From contig JADFNE010000026.1 of NCBI GenBank assembly GCA_022563535.1, positions 1-57,986 on the forward strand: 57,986 nt of DNA. Reading direction: 5' to 3'. The number at the start of each line of letters is the position of its first letter. Position 1 is the stretch's first letter. Under the pieces are notes generated by a model. The model ran no database searches. It had not been told where the DNA came from and saw nothing but the letters and a program-made list of their open reading frames with translations. Source of the DNA: Myxococcales bacterium (GTDB lineage Bacteria; Myxococcota_A; UBA9160; UBA4427). The position numbers and the translations under genes were made by a program. This document shows, in pieces, positions 32,489 to 40,573 of the stretch.

Positions 32489-33172
32489 GTGATTCGGAAT
32501 CCCTCCCGAGATTCTCGATATTTTCCCGCCGGCCTTGCGAACCCGGTGGCAGCTCGCCGAGCCCGCCTGCGGGTCCTTACGACTGCGACGTCCACGGCAA
32601 TACTGTGCGCGACCCTGTCGGCCTTCCACGCCGCCCGCGCGAATTCCGACGTCGATGTCTACGCCCAGGTCGCCCAGGTCGCCCCGGTCGCCCAGATCGA
32701 CGTCCAGGCAGCGCTGGTCATGGAGATCGAATTGTCGACCTTTCGGCTCAGCGTGCGCGATGCGCACAGTGGAGAACGCGGGCCAACCATACGGGTGGCA
32801 CTCGGCTCTCCTGCACAGCCCACCCCGATTGGCCGGTTTCCCCTCGACAGGATCATCCTGAGTCCCTCCTGGCGCCCCGGGCCGGTGGCTGAGCGGTCGG
32901 GCGCAGTGGCCCAACCGGCATCGCTCCACACGCCCATGGGCGCCGTCAAGATCCCCTTCGCAGCGGACGGCGCCATCGCGCTGCACGGTGGCTCGGATCG
33001 CCGGGTCCTCGGCAAACCGATCTCAGCGGGCTGTGTACGGGCTACAGACTCCGATCTGCTGCGCATCGTCGCGTGGCTCGACCGTCGCGACGCTCTGGCG
33101 TCTGCGCGACAAGTGCGCAACGGAGAAATCCACCGACGCTTTCGGCGCACGATCGAGCTGGTCGTGCGCTGA
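32489..33172 (+). CDS. L,D-transpeptidase (YkuD domain), exported
   Basis: 227 aa, GTG start. The N-terminal region has a signal-like segment (VLTTATSTAILCATLSAFHAARA), then a short Ala-Gln-Val repeat, then a YkuD catalytic domain with TPIGRFPLDRI, ALHGGSD (catalytic-site His) and SAGCVRATDSDL (nucleophilic Cys, Arg). It makes 3-3 peptidoglycan cross-links or attaches proteins to the wall in the periplasm. The AQVAQVAPVAQ stretch is encoded by 9-base tandem repeats at 32663-32698. It precedes the envelope cluster. Confidence 0.88.
   Translation: MIRNPSRDSRYFPAGLANPVAARRARLRVLTTATSTAILCATLSAFHAARANSDVDVYAQVAQVAPVAQIDVQAALVMEIELSTFRLSVRDAHSGERGPTIRVALGSPAQPTPIGRFPLDRIILSPSWRPGPVAERSGAVAQPASLHTPMGAVKIPFAADGAIALHGGSDRRVLGKPISAGCVRATDSDLLRIVAWLDRRDALASARQVRNGEIHRRFRRTIELVVR
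32663..32698 (+). repeat. 9-bp in-frame tandem repeat within the L,D-transpeptidase gene
   Basis: GCCCAGGTC occurs twice exactly, then GCCCCGGTC and GCCCAGATC. The repeats encode Ala-Gln-Val units in the linker after the signal peptide. Copy-number change would alter linker length without a frameshift. Confidence 0.7.
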
Positions 33173-33410
33173 GCGCCTGGTCCGCGTCCGCGAAATTTCG
33201 CACAGGCAGCGCCCGGGCAAATCCACTGATTTATCTCGATCTTTTCGTGCTTGGGTCTCTGTCCCGATAAAAAACGAATCGATCTCGCCACATTTCGGCA
33301 TCTCCAACCACTGAAGCCTGAAGAGATTCTGCGATCTGCACTGGGAATGGCGTGCGCCCCAATTTCGGGGCCCCGCCCGCAGCAGCGATCGTAATTGGAG
33401 GCTTTGTTCG

Positions 33411-34199
33411 ATGGCGTTTGGTTGTGCTGATTTCAACTGGAACCAAGTGAGAGAGCGATTTGCGAGTTCCGTATTGGGCGGCGTTGCTCTCATGGTGTTC
33501 ACGCTGTTCGCTGCGACGAGCGCTCAGGCAGTCACGTACATTCCATTCGACGGCCCCGAATTCGGTGGTCTCTATAGCTACGGATATGACTGGGACGCTG
33601 AGACCTATCCGACGATTTCGACCTTCAACGAATTTTCGACGTTCGAACAGGCGACCACGTCTGACTCCGAATTTGCGGATTCGTCTTTGCTTCATGTGGA
33701 CCTGGAGAGCTTCCAGGGATGCCCGTTTACGGAAGATAACTGCAGCGATACCTATAATGTGTTCGATGTCGTTTGGAAAGTCACCTTCCAGACCGAACAA
33801 ACCGATGATCCCGCCCTGCCTTATGACGTGCATTTGATTCTCGTCGATTCGGACCCCTCTGCGTTGTTCGTCAGCAACATCGTATCCGTCGACTACGGAT
33901 CGGGTTCGTTGGGGACGAGCCCGTCGGATCTTCAGTCCCTCACCCTCCAGACCGCAAAGCTGAACGATCTCTACTTCGTCGACCTGGCACTCGGAACCAT
34001 GTTGGACGACGAAGTCGTGTATGTCGGCGTTACTTACCGAGTCCTCGGCAGTCTTCCCTTGGCGGACCCTAGCCAGCCCGGGTTCCTGTTCCCGCAGCTC
34101 GTCCCGGGAGCCTATGTCACCGTAATCCCCGAGCCGGGCACTGCAAGCATGCTGGGCCTCGGTCTGACAGCCCTCGCGCTGATTCGCAAACGGGCCTAA
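33411..34199 (+). CDS. PEP-CTERM sorting-domain exported protein
   Basis: 262 aa. An N-terminal signal peptide (SSVLGGVALMVFTLFAATSAQA) is followed by an acidic, Ser/Thr/Asp-rich body and a C-terminal PEP-CTERM anchor: Val-Ile-Pro-Glu-Pro-Gly, a hydrophobic helix (ASMLGLGLTALAL) and the basic end IRKRA. Such proteins are cut and processed by the exosortase EpsH/XrtA and are linked to exopolysaccharide and biofilm matrix. Exosortase is not in the window. The body matches no domain I recognise. GGAGG (33397-33401) supports ATG 33411. The TPR-barrel gene follows closely. Confidence 0.9.
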   Translation: MAFGCADFNWNQVRERFASSVLGGVALMVFTLFAATSAQAVTYIPFDGPEFGGLYSYGYDWDAETYPTISTFNEFSTFEQATTSDSEFADSSLLHVDLESFQGCPFTEDNCSDTYNVFDVVWKVTFQTEQTDDPALPYDVHLILVDSDPSALFVSNIVSVDYGSGSLGTSPSDLQSLTLQTAKLNDLYFVDLALGTMLDDEVVYVGVTYRVLGSLPLADPSQPGFLFPQLVPGAYVTVIPEPGTASMLGLGLTALALIRKRA

Positions 34200-34222
34200 C
34201 GTTCAAAGTGACAGGGGATCAT

Positions 34223-35806
34223 TTGGGAAAGAGACATTTTTGCGAGGGGCTCACAGTTGCATGTGCGCTCCTCGCTTCTTTTTTTGTACTCGGAGTTAGC
34301 GACGCCAGGGCCGATCAGGCCGACGAGCGAGCTGCACTCCAACTGATACGCGCCTCTCATCTCGCGGCGACCGGGCAGTGCGCCGAAGCCATGTCGATCG
34401 CCGAGGCATCCCCCGTGCGCGACGCCGCAATGGAGCGGCTGATCGGCAAATGTGCGATCCAGGCGCAGCAGTACACCAAGGCGCTGTTCTCACTGAAGCG
34501 TGCCACTGAGCTGGACTCCTCTCTGGTCGGGGTGAGCCTGTACAGCGCCGTTGCCCTCTACCATCTACAGGACTACGCAGGCGCCAGGACGGCGCTCGAC
34601 AATGCGCGAGTGGTCGGCGAAGAGCAGGCTCTGGTCGACTTCTACTCGGGGCTGCTGCTGATGCGTGACGACCGACCGAGAGAATCGGCACTCGCCTTCG
34701 AACGCGCCGCGACCCGCGGCCCCAATCTCGTGGAGCCGGTGGCGTCCTACTATGCCGCACTGGCATGGCAGAGCCTGGACGAGAACGAGCCACTTCAGAG
34801 CGCAGCGGACCGCGTGATGAACGAAGAGCCCGACGGGGCCTGGGCTCGCGAAGCCAAGAGCTTGCTGGCACTGCAGGCAGAACGCCATCGCGGTGGACAG
34901 ACTGATTTACAGCGTTGGGCGAGCCTGAAGGTCGGCGTGGAGCACGACAGCAACGTCGTGTTGCGTGGGCAGTCGCAGCAGCTGCCGAGCAATATCTCGG
35001 GCGACGACGATGTGCGCGGCGTCTGGGCTCTGGTGCTGGGTGCCGAGTTGTTCGAAGTGAAAGGCAATACCGTAGGCGCGATGGTCAGTTACTCGGGAAA
35101 TGCCCACGATGACCTCGTCGCCTTTGATCAGCACTACATCGCCGCGTCCGCTTGGGTCGATCGCGAATTTCGCCCCACGACCCTCGGTCGTCTGCGCATG
35201 AATGTGGGTTATAGCTGGTTCGGCGGAGACCCCTTTGTGGTCAGTGGTGATCTCACCGGGCTCGTCGAAGAGCGATGGGGGAGGTGGGGCACGACGCGCT
35301 GCACTCTCGGGTTGCATGCTGCCGACTATCGCTACGAAATCACCGTGCCATCGATATACAAAAAGTTGCTCAATCAGGACGGCATCGGTCTTCGCCTGGG
35401 CTGCGATCACGAGCTCCCCGTAACTCTGCTCATACGGGTCGAACCTACGATCTATGCCGGTTACCACTTCGCGAAGTACTTTGCGGATGGGGGAGAGTGG
35501 GATCAGGATGCCCACGAGATCAAGTTTGGCGTGCGCGCAAAACTGCCCTTGAAGGTCGATCTCGATGCGAGTGGATCCTATACGCGCAGAGATTTTCTCG
35601 AGGCGTCGTATTATGCGAATCCACCCCGGACGGGATCCGATCGCAACGAAGACAGCTTCCAGCTGAACCTCGAACTGGCACGAGAATTCAAGAACCGGAT
35701 CGAAATTTCCGGTCGTTACCAGTACACGTTCAACGATTCCAATACCCCGGTGTTCAAATACAAGCGCCACGTCGTCGGAGCGTATGTCGAACTGAAGTTT
35801 CCCTGA
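34223..35806 (+). CDS. TPR-containing outer-membrane beta-barrel protein
   Basis: About 527 aa. Signal peptide (VACALLASFFVLGVSDARA), then TPR repeats to about residue 230 (YTKALFSLKRATELDSSL, YAGARTALDNARV, SALAFERAATRGP). The C-terminal half has alternating aromatic and polar beta-strands and ends in Phe-Pro (YVELKFP), typical of an outer-membrane barrel. The layout resembles surface assembly modifier-type proteins that help display surface proteins. TTG 34223 has AGGGG six bases upstream, and GTG 34208 is an alternative. It lies between the PEP-CTERM and FecR-like genes, suggesting one envelope operon. Confidence 0.8.
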   Translation: MGKRHFCEGLTVACALLASFFVLGVSDARADQADERAALQLIRASHLAATGQCAEAMSIAEASPVRDAAMERLIGKCAIQAQQYTKALFSLKRATELDSSLVGVSLYSAVALYHLQDYAGARTALDNARVVGEEQALVDFYSGLLLMRDDRPRESALAFERAATRGPNLVEPVASYYAALAWQSLDENEPLQSAADRVMNEEPDGAWAREAKSLLALQAERHRGGQTDLQRWASLKVGVEHDSNVVLRGQSQQLPSNISGDDDVRGVWALVLGAELFEVKGNTVGAMVSYSGNAHDDLVAFDQHYIAASAWVDREFRPTTLGRLRMNVGYSWFGGDPFVVSGDLTGLVEERWGRWGTTRCTLGLHAADYRYEITVPSIYKKLLNQDGIGLRLGCDHELPVTLLIRVEPTIYAGYHFAKYFADGGEWDQDAHEIKFGVRAKLPLKVDLDASGSYTRRDFLEASYYANPPRTGSDRNEDSFQLNLELAREFKNRIEISGRYQYTFNDSNTPVFKYKRHVVGAYVELKFP

Positions 35807-35813
35807 GCGATAA

Positions 35814-35831
35814 TAGAAGTAGAAGTAGAAG
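35814..35831 (+). repeat. TAGAAG hexamer repeat (3 copies) in a purine-rich leader
   Basis: Three exact TAGAAG units begin a 48-base stretch, almost entirely purine on the plus strand, that runs to the FecR-like gene's start. The stretch contains the ribosome-binding site (AGAGGAAAGAGAG). Unit gain or loss would shift leader length in six-base steps. Confidence 0.65.
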
Positions 35832-35861
35832 TAAAGAGAAGCAAAAGAAGAGGAAAGAGAG

Positions 35862-36695
35862 ATGCCATTGCAAACAATTCCCCCCATCCATGTGTTCATG
35901 TTCGTCGTTGCGCTGATGTTTGCGCCACTTGCGGCCTCGGCAGCGACCAGCGTCGGTCACGTCGTCAGCGTCGAAGGCGAAGCCTATGCCCAGGCCCCCG
36001 GCGAGGAAGCGCGGCGACTCGAGTGCGATTCCCCGATCTATCGCGACGACTTGATCACCACGATGGAAGACCCCGGGCTCGCGATCATGTCCGGGGATGC
36101 CTATGTGCGTCTCGCCGGGAACAGCACGATGCGCTTCGGGATTCAGCAAATGGGGCCACCCGCTCTCGATCTCCAGAAGGGCCAGGTGCGAATGATCGAC
36201 ATGGGGAACGGAAGTCGCACCGGAAGCATCTCGACCCCGGGACTTCTAGTCGCCGACGCCCGTTCGAACAGTGAAGCGCTTGTGTTCACCGAGAAGGTCT
36301 GGACGGTGTCGATGATCTGCAGCCGAGATGATGCGCTCGGTGTCGAACGCGTTGGCAACTCGAGTGAGCGCATGGTCTCGAACCCGGGCCAGTGCACGAT
36401 CAGCAAGCCGAAAGAACGGCTGTATACCGCCGTCGCCAGTCACGCTCCCCTCGAGCTGCTCGCGCGAGCGCAGTGTACTCCGCTCGAGGTTCAGGTGGGG
36501 CTGGCCAACCGCTTCGCTCCGGGGGACCTCGCGGGCCTGCTGCCCGCGGTGGCTGCCGGACCGCCCGGCCTGGCGCCACCGGCAGCGCCGGTCGCTGCGC
36601 CATCGTTAGCGCCTTGCACGGCGGGTGCTGCCTGCTCGCCAGATTTCCCATTTATCCCAAATCCGCTCCCGCCGATGCCACCTGCGGCCCCCTGA
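35862..36695 (+). CDS. FecR-like exported protein with proline-rich tail
   Basis: 277 aa. Signal peptide (HVFMFVVALMFAPLAASA), then a FecR-type beta-domain: VGHVVSVEGEAYAQ, PIYRDDLITTMEDPGLAIM, VRLAGNSTMRFG and LQKGQVRM. The C-terminal 60 residues are Pro/Ala-rich. FecR domains outside iron sensing are common in periplasmic or surface-assembly proteins. With no sigma/TonB partner here, a structural envelope role alongside the TPR-barrel protein is more likely. The cysteines in SLAPCTAGAACSPD could form a disulfide. Confidence 0.75.
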   Translation: MPLQTIPPIHVFMFVVALMFAPLAASAATSVGHVVSVEGEAYAQAPGEEARRLECDSPIYRDDLITTMEDPGLAIMSGDAYVRLAGNSTMRFGIQQMGPPALDLQKGQVRMIDMGNGSRTGSISTPGLLVADARSNSEALVFTEKVWTVSMICSRDDALGVERVGNSSERMVSNPGQCTISKPKERLYTAVASHAPLELLARAQCTPLEVQVGLANRFAPGDLAGLLPAVAAGPPGLAPPAAPVAAPSLAPCTAGAACSPDFPFIPNPLPPMPPAAP

Positions 36696-36714
36696 GTTTC
36701 GCCGCGGCGCCGAG

Positions 36715-37428
36715 ATGATCCGGACTCGCTATTCGTACGATCGCTTCGCATGGTGTTACGAGTGGATTGCTTCCGTGATTTCACTGGGCGCGATCCCGCG
36801 AGTCAAGGCGTCACAAGTGGTTGCACTCGAGCCGGGGCAGCGGGTGCTCTACGTAGGGGTCGGCGCTGGCGAAGACGCGCTGCTGGCCGCCCGGCGCGGA
36901 GTCGATGTCACCTGTCTCGATCTGTCGCGGCCGATGCTGCGTCGCGTGGCCAAGCGCCTGGACAACGCGGGCCTCAAAGCCGAACTCGTACACGACGATA
37001 TCCTCGACCACACGATCTCCGCGCCCTATGACGCGGTGGTGGCCAATTTTGTCCTCAACGTGTTTTCGGAAGAGACCCTGGTCGTGGTGATGCGACACCT
37101 TGCATCGCTATTGGCACCCGGAGGAAGACTTCTGATCGCCGACTTCACGCCTCCCGGTCGCAACCCGGCTCGACGCTTGTTGTACGCGGCCTACTACCGC
37201 CCGATCAATTGGCTCGCCTGGGCGCTGCGCCTGTGCGCGTTGCATCCCATCTACGACTACTCGGACTACCTCGATGTCACGGGTCTGCGCCTGATTGCGC
37301 GCAGTCCACAGCCACTGTGGCGCCATGGGCTGGGAATCGAAGGCCCGTGTCTGTTCGAGAGTCTCCTGACCGAACGCCTGCCCGCTGGTGCCGAAACTGG
37401 GATCAGCCCATCCGTGACGGCGGAGTGA
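36715..37428 (+). CDS. Class I SAM-dependent methyltransferase
   Basis: 237 aa. Rossmann-fold motif I reads VLYVGVGAGEDALLAARRG (SAM-binding), motif II VTCLDLSRPML, a middle DAVVANFVLNVF and a later LLAPGGRLLIADFTPP. The C-terminal region has aromatic, partly hydrophobic segments (RRLLYAAYYRPINWLAWALR), which may associate with a membrane or quinone/lipid substrate. The start ATG 36715 lies 19 bases after the FecR-like gene and lacks a clear ribosome-binding site, so it may be coupled. Its 3' end overlaps the convergent REC-GGDEF gene by 26 bases. Confidence 0.85.
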   Translation: MIRTRYSYDRFAWCYEWIASVISLGAIPRVKASQVVALEPGQRVLYVGVGAGEDALLAARRGVDVTCLDLSRPMLRRVAKRLDNAGLKAELVHDDILDHTISAPYDAVVANFVLNVFSEETLVVVMRHLASLLAPGGRLLIADFTPPGRNPARRLLYAAYYRPINWLAWALRLCALHPIYDYSDYLDVTGLRLIARSPQPLWRHGLGIEGPCLFESLLTERLPAGAETGISPSVTAE

Positions 37429-38395
37429 ACTGGTATTCGCCAGCTCCCAGGATCGCTGAAGCCAGTGGCTGGCCGAGCGCACAACTGAGCAATTCTTCGG
37501 GGCGCCGTCCCTGATCGGGGAAGAGTGCCGCGCCGAGTCGAGCCGTGAGCTGGGTGAGCGATGGGTGAACGCCATCGGGGAGTTCGAGGTCTGCCAGGGC
37601 CGTCATCACCGGGCCGGCTGCCTGGTAGATGTCGCTCTGGGATCCCACTTCACCCAAAATGATTCCAAAGGTATCTACACCCATTCGAGCGACGGTGTCT
37701 TCGGCGCCAAAGAGTCTCCCGAGCGCGTCGGCGACGAGACGCAACACCCGGTCGCAAGGTTCTGCGCTGCAACATTCACAAGCGGCATTGAATCCGTCGA
37801 GTTGAATCATCATCAAGGCGAAGTTGCGCTGCTGATGCTGGGCGCGTGTGAGGGACTGTCGCAGGCGATCTTCGAACAAGATGTCGTTGGCGAGACCGGT
37901 GGTTTGATCTCTCACGGCATCGTGGATTCTCTGGCGTTCGGGAAGATTGACGGGGTTGAGCGACTGCCTGCGATGATGCCGTTCGATGGCGCGTCGGATC
38001 AAACCGGGCATGCTCTTGCGTTCGACCCGATCTTTGATCACGTACTCCTGTACCCCACCTTCGCTCGCTGCCATGGCGAGGCTGCGGTCGCTATTGCCGG
38101 TGAGGACAATGATCGGCAGATCCTCCGAGAATCGACAGGCGCTCACCAGCGTGAAGATGCCGGAGCCGTCGGGCAGACCGAGATCGAGCACCAGGGCGTC
38201 AAAGTGATTCTGTTCGAGTCGCTCTATGGCGGCGTCGAGATATTGAGAGTGAGTGACTTCGAATCCGTGGTTGTTCAAAGTCGTGCGAATCAAGTCGCTG
38301 TAATCCGCATTGTCTTCAACGAGCAAGACGCGCAGCGTCTCGTTGGATCCGGGGACCGGACCTCGATCGCTCGGGGGCTCTTCTGCCAGTGGCAT
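37403..38395 (-). CDS. Response regulator with degenerate GGDEF domain
   Basis: 330 aa. Receiver domain (about 20-140): LLVEDNADYSD, phospho-acceptor in LVLDLGLPDGSG, VLTGN, and Lys in YVIKDR. It is followed by a GGDEF-family domain (DQTTGLANDILFEDRL, ALMMIQLDGFNA), but the active-site loop reads RMGVDTF where RxGGDEF is expected. Both the second Gly and the catalytic Glu are missing, so it should not make cyclic di-GMP and may bind a nucleotide or act by interaction. ATG 38395 has GAGGA upstream, and the longer frame before it is not supported. Confidence 0.87.
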   Translation of the reverse strand: MPLAEEPPSDRGPVPGSNETLRVLLVEDNADYSDLIRTTLNNHGFEVTHSQYLDAAIERLEQNHFDALVLDLGLPDGSGIFTLVSACRFSEDLPIIVLTGNSDRSLAMAASEGGVQEYVIKDRVERKSMPGLIRRAIERHHRRQSLNPVNLPERQRIHDAVRDQTTGLANDILFEDRLRQSLTRAQHQQRNFALMMIQLDGFNAACECCSAEPCDRVLRLVADALGRLFGAEDTVARMGVDTFGIILGEVGSQSDIYQAAGPVMTALADLELPDGVHPSLTQLTARLGAALFPDQGRRPEELLSCALGQPLASAILGAGEYQFTPPSRMG

Positions 38396-38478
38396 CGGGG
38401 ATCCTCGCTCGTGGTGAACGGCGGCGTCCCCACTCCAGTAAAATCGGAGCAACTACAGGTTTTCTTTAATCGGGTCGA

Positions 38479-39804
38479 TCAGGGCGCGGATGGCAGGTCC
38501 CAGATCGAGGTGCTCACCTCAGCCGGTTCAGGGGCACTCTGGGCCTCGACAGAGGGGCTCGAAGTCTCCTCTGCGATGTCGCTCTCGCCGGTTGGATCCG
38601 GGGTCGCCGATTCGTGATCTGGGCCCAGGCCGCCCAACTCATCGATCTGCCGGCGAATCTCCTGCGCCTCGTCGATGCGGTTCTGGTCCCTCAGGAAGCT
38701 CTCAAACGACTCGAACAGTACCTTTTGATCCGTGGGCTTGGCGGCTTTTAATCCGGCCATCACCTCGGCGAACAGGCGGGAGGCGGATTCGGTCTCGCCG
38801 TCGGCGGCCAGGATCCGGGCTTTGGTATCGAGAACCATGGCGCGGTTGATGCCACCGATCTTCAACTCTTCGAGGTTCTTCAGTGCGAGGTCAACGTTTG
38901 TGAGCGCTTCGTCGAGGCGGTTCGATTCGAGATAGACAAGCGCGACTCCGTTGAGCGCGATGGTCTCAATCACACTCACAGGATTGATCTCGCGCAAGGT
39001 CTCGAGCGCGGCCAGATACAGTTTTTCCGAATCCTCGTATCGCCCGACCTCGAAATACGCCGTGGCTGTGAAGAGTCTGGCCTTCACCAGTTCCGCTGAT
39101 TTCGGTCCCAGTAGATTTTCAGAGAGGGTGAGGCTTTTTTCAGCGTGCTCGACCGCGAGATCGAACTGCTCGATACTGATCTCCGCTTGCGAGAGTCTCT
39201 GGTAGGGCTCGATCAACGTCGACGAATTTGCACCGCTTTTCTGCACTCTCAGATCGAGGGCGCGCTGAAAGGAAACACTGGCTTCTGCGGTCGCGCCCGC
39301 GAGCAGTTGAAGTCCGCCGAGTTCCAGCGCTAGATCGCTGAGGCCCGGATACGAGAACTCAGTTTCGTCTCGAGTTTCGTAGGTGATGATCTGGAGCACT
39401 CGAGTTGCGGCCGCATCATTTTGATCCCGCCGATAACTCGTAGCCAGGCGTTCGAGGTTTTTGAAGCTCACCCGGCGCCGTACATCGCTCGACCGATAGC
39501 GATTCGAGAGCTTGAATGCGGCCAGCAGACTGTGCTCGGCGGCGGCGTGGCGACCCAGGAGCAAATGCTGCCGTCCTTCCTTGACCAGGCGGCTCCACTG
39601 CTGCGGTTCCGCGGTGTCAGTCTCGGCGTCGCTGTAGACGTCTCTCCGGCGGCTCGAATCCGTCGACAGCTCCGAGTCGCCACCATTAGCCGCGTCACCG
39701 GTTCGCATGGAAACCGTCGATCCAGCCAGCGTGCATCCCGAACTCGCCAGGCAGAATGCGGCGAACGCCGAGCCGGTAATCAGTATTTTCAAGTGGCGCT
39801 TCAA
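38479..39804 (-). CDS. TPR-repeat lipoprotein
   Basis: 441 aa. The TTG at 39804 gives a lipoprotein signal (HLKILITGSAFAAFCLASSG followed by C24), with GGAG about nine bases upstream. The mature part has a Ser/Asp-rich stretch, then several TPR units (RQHLLLGRHAAAEHSLLAAF, ASVSFQRALDLRVQKSG, AVEHAEKSLTLSENLLG, SEKLYLAALETLREI, DEALTNVDLALKNLEEL) and an acidic Pro/Ser tail. It probably scaffolds envelope proteins. Its own neighbours do not define a role. The selenoprotein gene lies upstream on the same strand. Confidence 0.82.
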   Translation of the reverse strand: MKRHLKILITGSAFAAFCLASSGCTLAGSTVSMRTGDAANGGDSELSTDSSRRRDVYSDAETDTAEPQQWSRLVKEGRQHLLLGRHAAAEHSLLAAFKLSNRYRSSDVRRRVSFKNLERLATSYRRDQNDAAATRVLQIITYETRDETEFSYPGLSDLALELGGLQLLAGATAEASVSFQRALDLRVQKSGANSSTLIEPYQRLSQAEISIEQFDLAVEHAEKSLTLSENLLGPKSAELVKARLFTATAYFEVGRYEDSEKLYLAALETLREINPVSVIETIALNGVALVYLESNRLDEALTNVDLALKNLEELKIGGINRAMVLDTKARILAADGETESASRLFAEVMAGLKAAKPTDQKVLFESFESFLRDQNRIDEAQEIRRQIDELGGLGPDHESATPDPTGESDIAEETSSPSVEAQSAPEPAEVSTSIWDLPSAP

Positions 39805-39957
39805 AGGGTCTGCTCCATCAGTGGGCCGTGAGCTTAAAACATTTTCAAGCCATCGCTCGGTGCGCCAAAACAAAATCACTGCTGCCCAATGCCTTCATCG
39901 GCAGACCCGGGCATTCTGTACAGGCTTGCAGAGACCGGAATGACTTGAGAGCTTGCT

Positions 39958-40173
39958 TCAAGGCAATTTTTTCAGGATTTCATCGTCGCTGGGGAAACGA
40001 CCCTCAGCGTGCTTCGAAAACACCAGGTTGCCATCGCAACTCACATCGAATATGCCTCGCTCGCCGGCAACTAACGTGCAGTCGTTGCCCGTAGTGGCAA
40101 GTATCGAGGCCGCCAAACTGGTGGCTTGAGGCAAGTAGTTTCACTTGCCGCAGTATTCGATCACGATCTTCAT
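39958..40173 (-). CDS. SelW/SelT-like (Rdx family) selenoprotein with in-frame UGA
   Basis: ATG 40173 to TGA 39958-39960 gives 71 residues if the in-frame TGA at 40141-40143 is read as selenocysteine. The N-terminus is MKIVIEYCGKU, the Cys-x-x-Sec redox motif of the Rdx family. After the UGA the frame continues with family features: NYLPQATSLAASI, LVAGERGIFDVSCDGNLVF, SKHAEGRFPSDDEILKKLP. AGGGA upstream is a good ribosome-binding site. A short stem-loop 16-29 bases after the UGA fits a bacterial SECIS element. Such proteins are small thioredoxin-fold redox proteins of uncertain substrate. Ordinary ORF calling misses this gene because it stops at the UGA. yqeC at 20110 also points to selenium use. 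Confidence 0.88.
40112..40125 (-). promoter_or_regulatory. Candidate bacterial SECIS stem-loop
   Basis: On the minus strand, GCCA-CCAGTT-TGGC forms a 4-bp stem with a 6-base loop containing G, 16 to 29 bases after the UGA codon. That is the window where bacterial SelB-binding hairpins lie. Neighbouring bases may extend the stem, but folding was not computed. Confidence 0.45.
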
Positions 40174-40573
40174 GCATTCCCTTTCAAGCGTTCAGGTGAT
40201 CGATCGCAGCCCATCAGACTCGGTTGCTCCAGCCTGGTGGTCGCGCTCCGAGTCCGGCGGTTGCGTCGCCGCTGCGAAGAAAGTGCGAGCCTAGCATACC
40301 ATTCCCCCGGGGATCAGGACTCGAAGGTGCCGCCGCCCGTCGGCCTCCCGCGATCGGGGGCAAACTTCGCTAACCTACCGACGAAACGAGGCAATTCCGG
40401 CTCGGCCCGCTGTGGCCAGGCGTCGTTTGCGCCCGCACCGCGAGCCGGTCCGACCGATTCCGAGACGGTATTTTGAGAAATACGCCGGAGCAGTCCGGGT
40501 TCGACTCCACACAGTCAGGTGGGTCGTTCGGTTGTTGAGTGAAAATGCCCAGAGGGTCAGCAGGAGGTCGAAG
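40174..40573. other. 400-base stretch without a supported gene
   Basis: Divergent region between the selenoprotein and the aldolase gene. A plus-strand frame runs through it into the aldolase but lacks coding features. A T-loop-like GGTTCGACTCC occurs near 40498 without the rest of a tRNA. It contains AGGAGG (40562-40567), the aldolase ribosome-binding site, and presumably promoters for both genes. Confidence 0.5.

Noticed and set aside
36400-36784. Minus-strand Pro/Gly-rich frames over the FecR-like tail
   Set aside because: They are the complement of the Pro/Ala-rich coding tail and have no independent support.
40480-40520. Possible tRNA (T-loop-like GGTTCGACTCC)
   Set aside because: The flanking bases do not form a 5-bp T-stem, and no other tRNA arms fit upstream.
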